Source: Clostridium sp. (GTDB lineage Bacteria > Bacillota > Clostridia > Acetivibrionales > Acetivibrionaceae). From it: a stretch of 7,203 nt of DNA. The DNA lies in NCBI GenBank assembly GCA_012841175.1, contig DUVG01000122.1, forward strand, positions 1-7,203, read 5' to 3'. The notes beneath the pieces are model-generated. The model was not told the DNA's origin. It worked only from the letters and a program-made list of their open reading frames with translations, and searched no databases. Both the position numbers and the translations under genes were made by a program. Shown piece by piece: positions 6,711 through 7,203 of this stretch (position 1 is the first letter of the stretch; every line of letters starts with the position of its first letter).

Positions 6711-7010
6711 CAATCATAAAATATCTAAATCTATACCAAGATGCACAACTTACATTAAATATAACCGATCTCATCAACTAAAATCAATGATTAATTTCAT
6801 TTTAAATCTTTAATATTCTTGTTTCTTCCCCTAAATTAAAATAATCTTATATATCTAACTCCCCAAATAAATAACGTAGCTCCCCTAAATATCTTTCGGA
6901 CATTCTCCCCAACTTTCGATAAAACAAATATTGATTTTAGATGAATAAAAGTAAGTAAGCATCTCTGAGGCGTAAAATAAAATGCAAATCTAAACTGCTA
7001 CAAGAAAGTT
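6687..7010 (-). ncRNA. Candidate structured leftward non-coding RNA (or decayed element)
   Basis: This stretch has no protein gene with a credible start. It does have a leftward terminator at its end, a perfect 11-bp inverted repeat (6778-6788 with 6930-6940), and four minus-strand GGGGA motifs enclosed by that repeat (at 6827-6831, 6860-6864, 6881-6885 and 6906-6910). A second possible set of nested pairings lies further upstream: 6911-6917 with 7004-7010, 6936-6942 with 6988-6994, and 6959-6962 with 6982-6985. The 6936-6942 pairing competes with the 11-bp stem. I found no convincing promoter, so the 5' end is a guess. Short pairings can arise by chance in AT-rich DNA. It matches no RNA class I can identify (not tmRNA, RNase P, SRP or 6S). 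Confidence 0.3.
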
Positions 7011-7150
7011 TGAAATCTTCTGTTAAGTTAATTATATAATAATGGATTTAAAAAATAAATGATAATATATTAATATTTAAACTTACAAAATTATTATTTA
7101 TTTTGTAAACCTCAGATAATAGGGCTTTTAACTCTGGTTTTTTAAATAAT
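7011..7150. other. AT-rich non-coding stretch
   Basis: Stops occur often in all six frames and no open reading frame has a credible start plus Shine-Dalgarno. The sequence is mostly A/T runs, with the palindrome ATTATATAAT at 7031-7040, which gives a -10-like box on either strand but lacks a matching -35. I see no gene here. Confidence 0.6.
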
Positions 7151-7152
7151 TA

Positions 7153-7193
7153 TCAGGTGGAGTAAAATCCCCACCTGAAGATATTAAGCTTAA
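7153..7193 (+). repeat. Hairpin element B, related to the hairpin at 107-146
   Basis: TCAGGTGG (7153-7160) pairs perfectly with CCACCTGA (7171-7178) around a 10-nt loop. AGGTGGAGTA (7155-7164) is identical to the first arm and loop start of element A. The loop continues AAAT where A has TAAT, and AAGCTTA (7186-7192) follows the hairpin in both. It includes the palindrome TTAAGCTTAA (7184-7193). The TTGAGG after it (7195-7200) could pair imperfectly with CCTGAA (7174-7179), echoing the alternative hairpin in A. The element may continue past the window edge. Confidence 0.55.
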
Positions 7194-7203
7194 GTTGAGG
7201 CTA

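Noticed and set aside
6840..7000. A leftward open stretch of about 60 codons in a third frame of the right intergenic region
   Set aside because: It has no ATG and no Shine-Dalgarno. It is Phe/Leu/Arg-rich in the way AT-rich non-coding DNA often is, and it overlaps a different frame that also looks partly open.
6687..7010. Identification of the candidate ncRNA as 6S RNA, tmRNA, SRP RNA, RNase P RNA or a CsrA-sponge RNA
   Set aside because: No diagnostic motif of the first four was found. GGGGA repeats only loosely resemble the GGA sites of CsrA-binding RNAs and are not clearly placed in hairpin loops.
1..7203. CRISPR array, tRNA, rRNA, insertion sequence or prophage genes
   Set aside because: I found no regularly spaced direct repeats, cloverleaf candidates, transposase motifs or phage gene signatures.

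Overview
The window is strongly AT-rich, with A/T-heavy codon use, good Shine-Dalgarno sites and sigma-A-type promoters. This base composition and gene content (clpS-clpA-aat plus a DUF3810 membrane metallopeptidase) point to a low-GC Firmicute, most likely a clostridium. That assignment is inferred from style and gene families, not from a marker gene.

Layout, left to right. Positions 1-93 are the last 30 codons of a rightward gene, possibly a GH94 / cyclic-glucan-synthase type protein. A hairpin element follows (107-146). Next come two rightward paralogous genes (237-1073 and 1196-2059) for six-helix membrane proteins of unknown function. Each has its own near-identical promoter (TGGACA, 17-bp spacer, TATAATGTA). 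The second gene converges on a leftward block that, in transcription order, reads clpS (6575-6276), clpA (6235-3980), aat (3967-3287) and a DUF3810 predicted membrane zinc peptidase (3168-2083). A clear promoter for the leftward block lies at 6615-6644.

The clpS-clpA-aat trio is a complete bacterial N-degron (N-end rule) module apart from ClpP. Aat adds Leu/Phe to proteins with N-terminal Lys/Arg, ClpS recognises the resulting N-termini, and ClpA unfolds the protein for ClpP. All key residues I could check are present in the three proteins. Spacing (40 and 12 nt) supports one transcript; the DUF3810 gene 118 nt further on may or may not belong to it.

The right 628 bases (6576-7203) hold no convincing protein gene, but they are not featureless. 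A leftward intrinsic terminator (6687-6710) sits upstream of the clpS promoter with no gene to terminate. Beyond it are an 11-bp perfect inverted repeat (6778-6788 / 6930-6940) and, inside it, four GGGGA motifs on the minus strand. I propose a structured leftward non-coding RNA or decayed element here. The window ends with a hairpin (7153-7178) that shares its loop and downstream AAGCTTA with the hairpin at 107-146, suggesting a dispersed repeat family.
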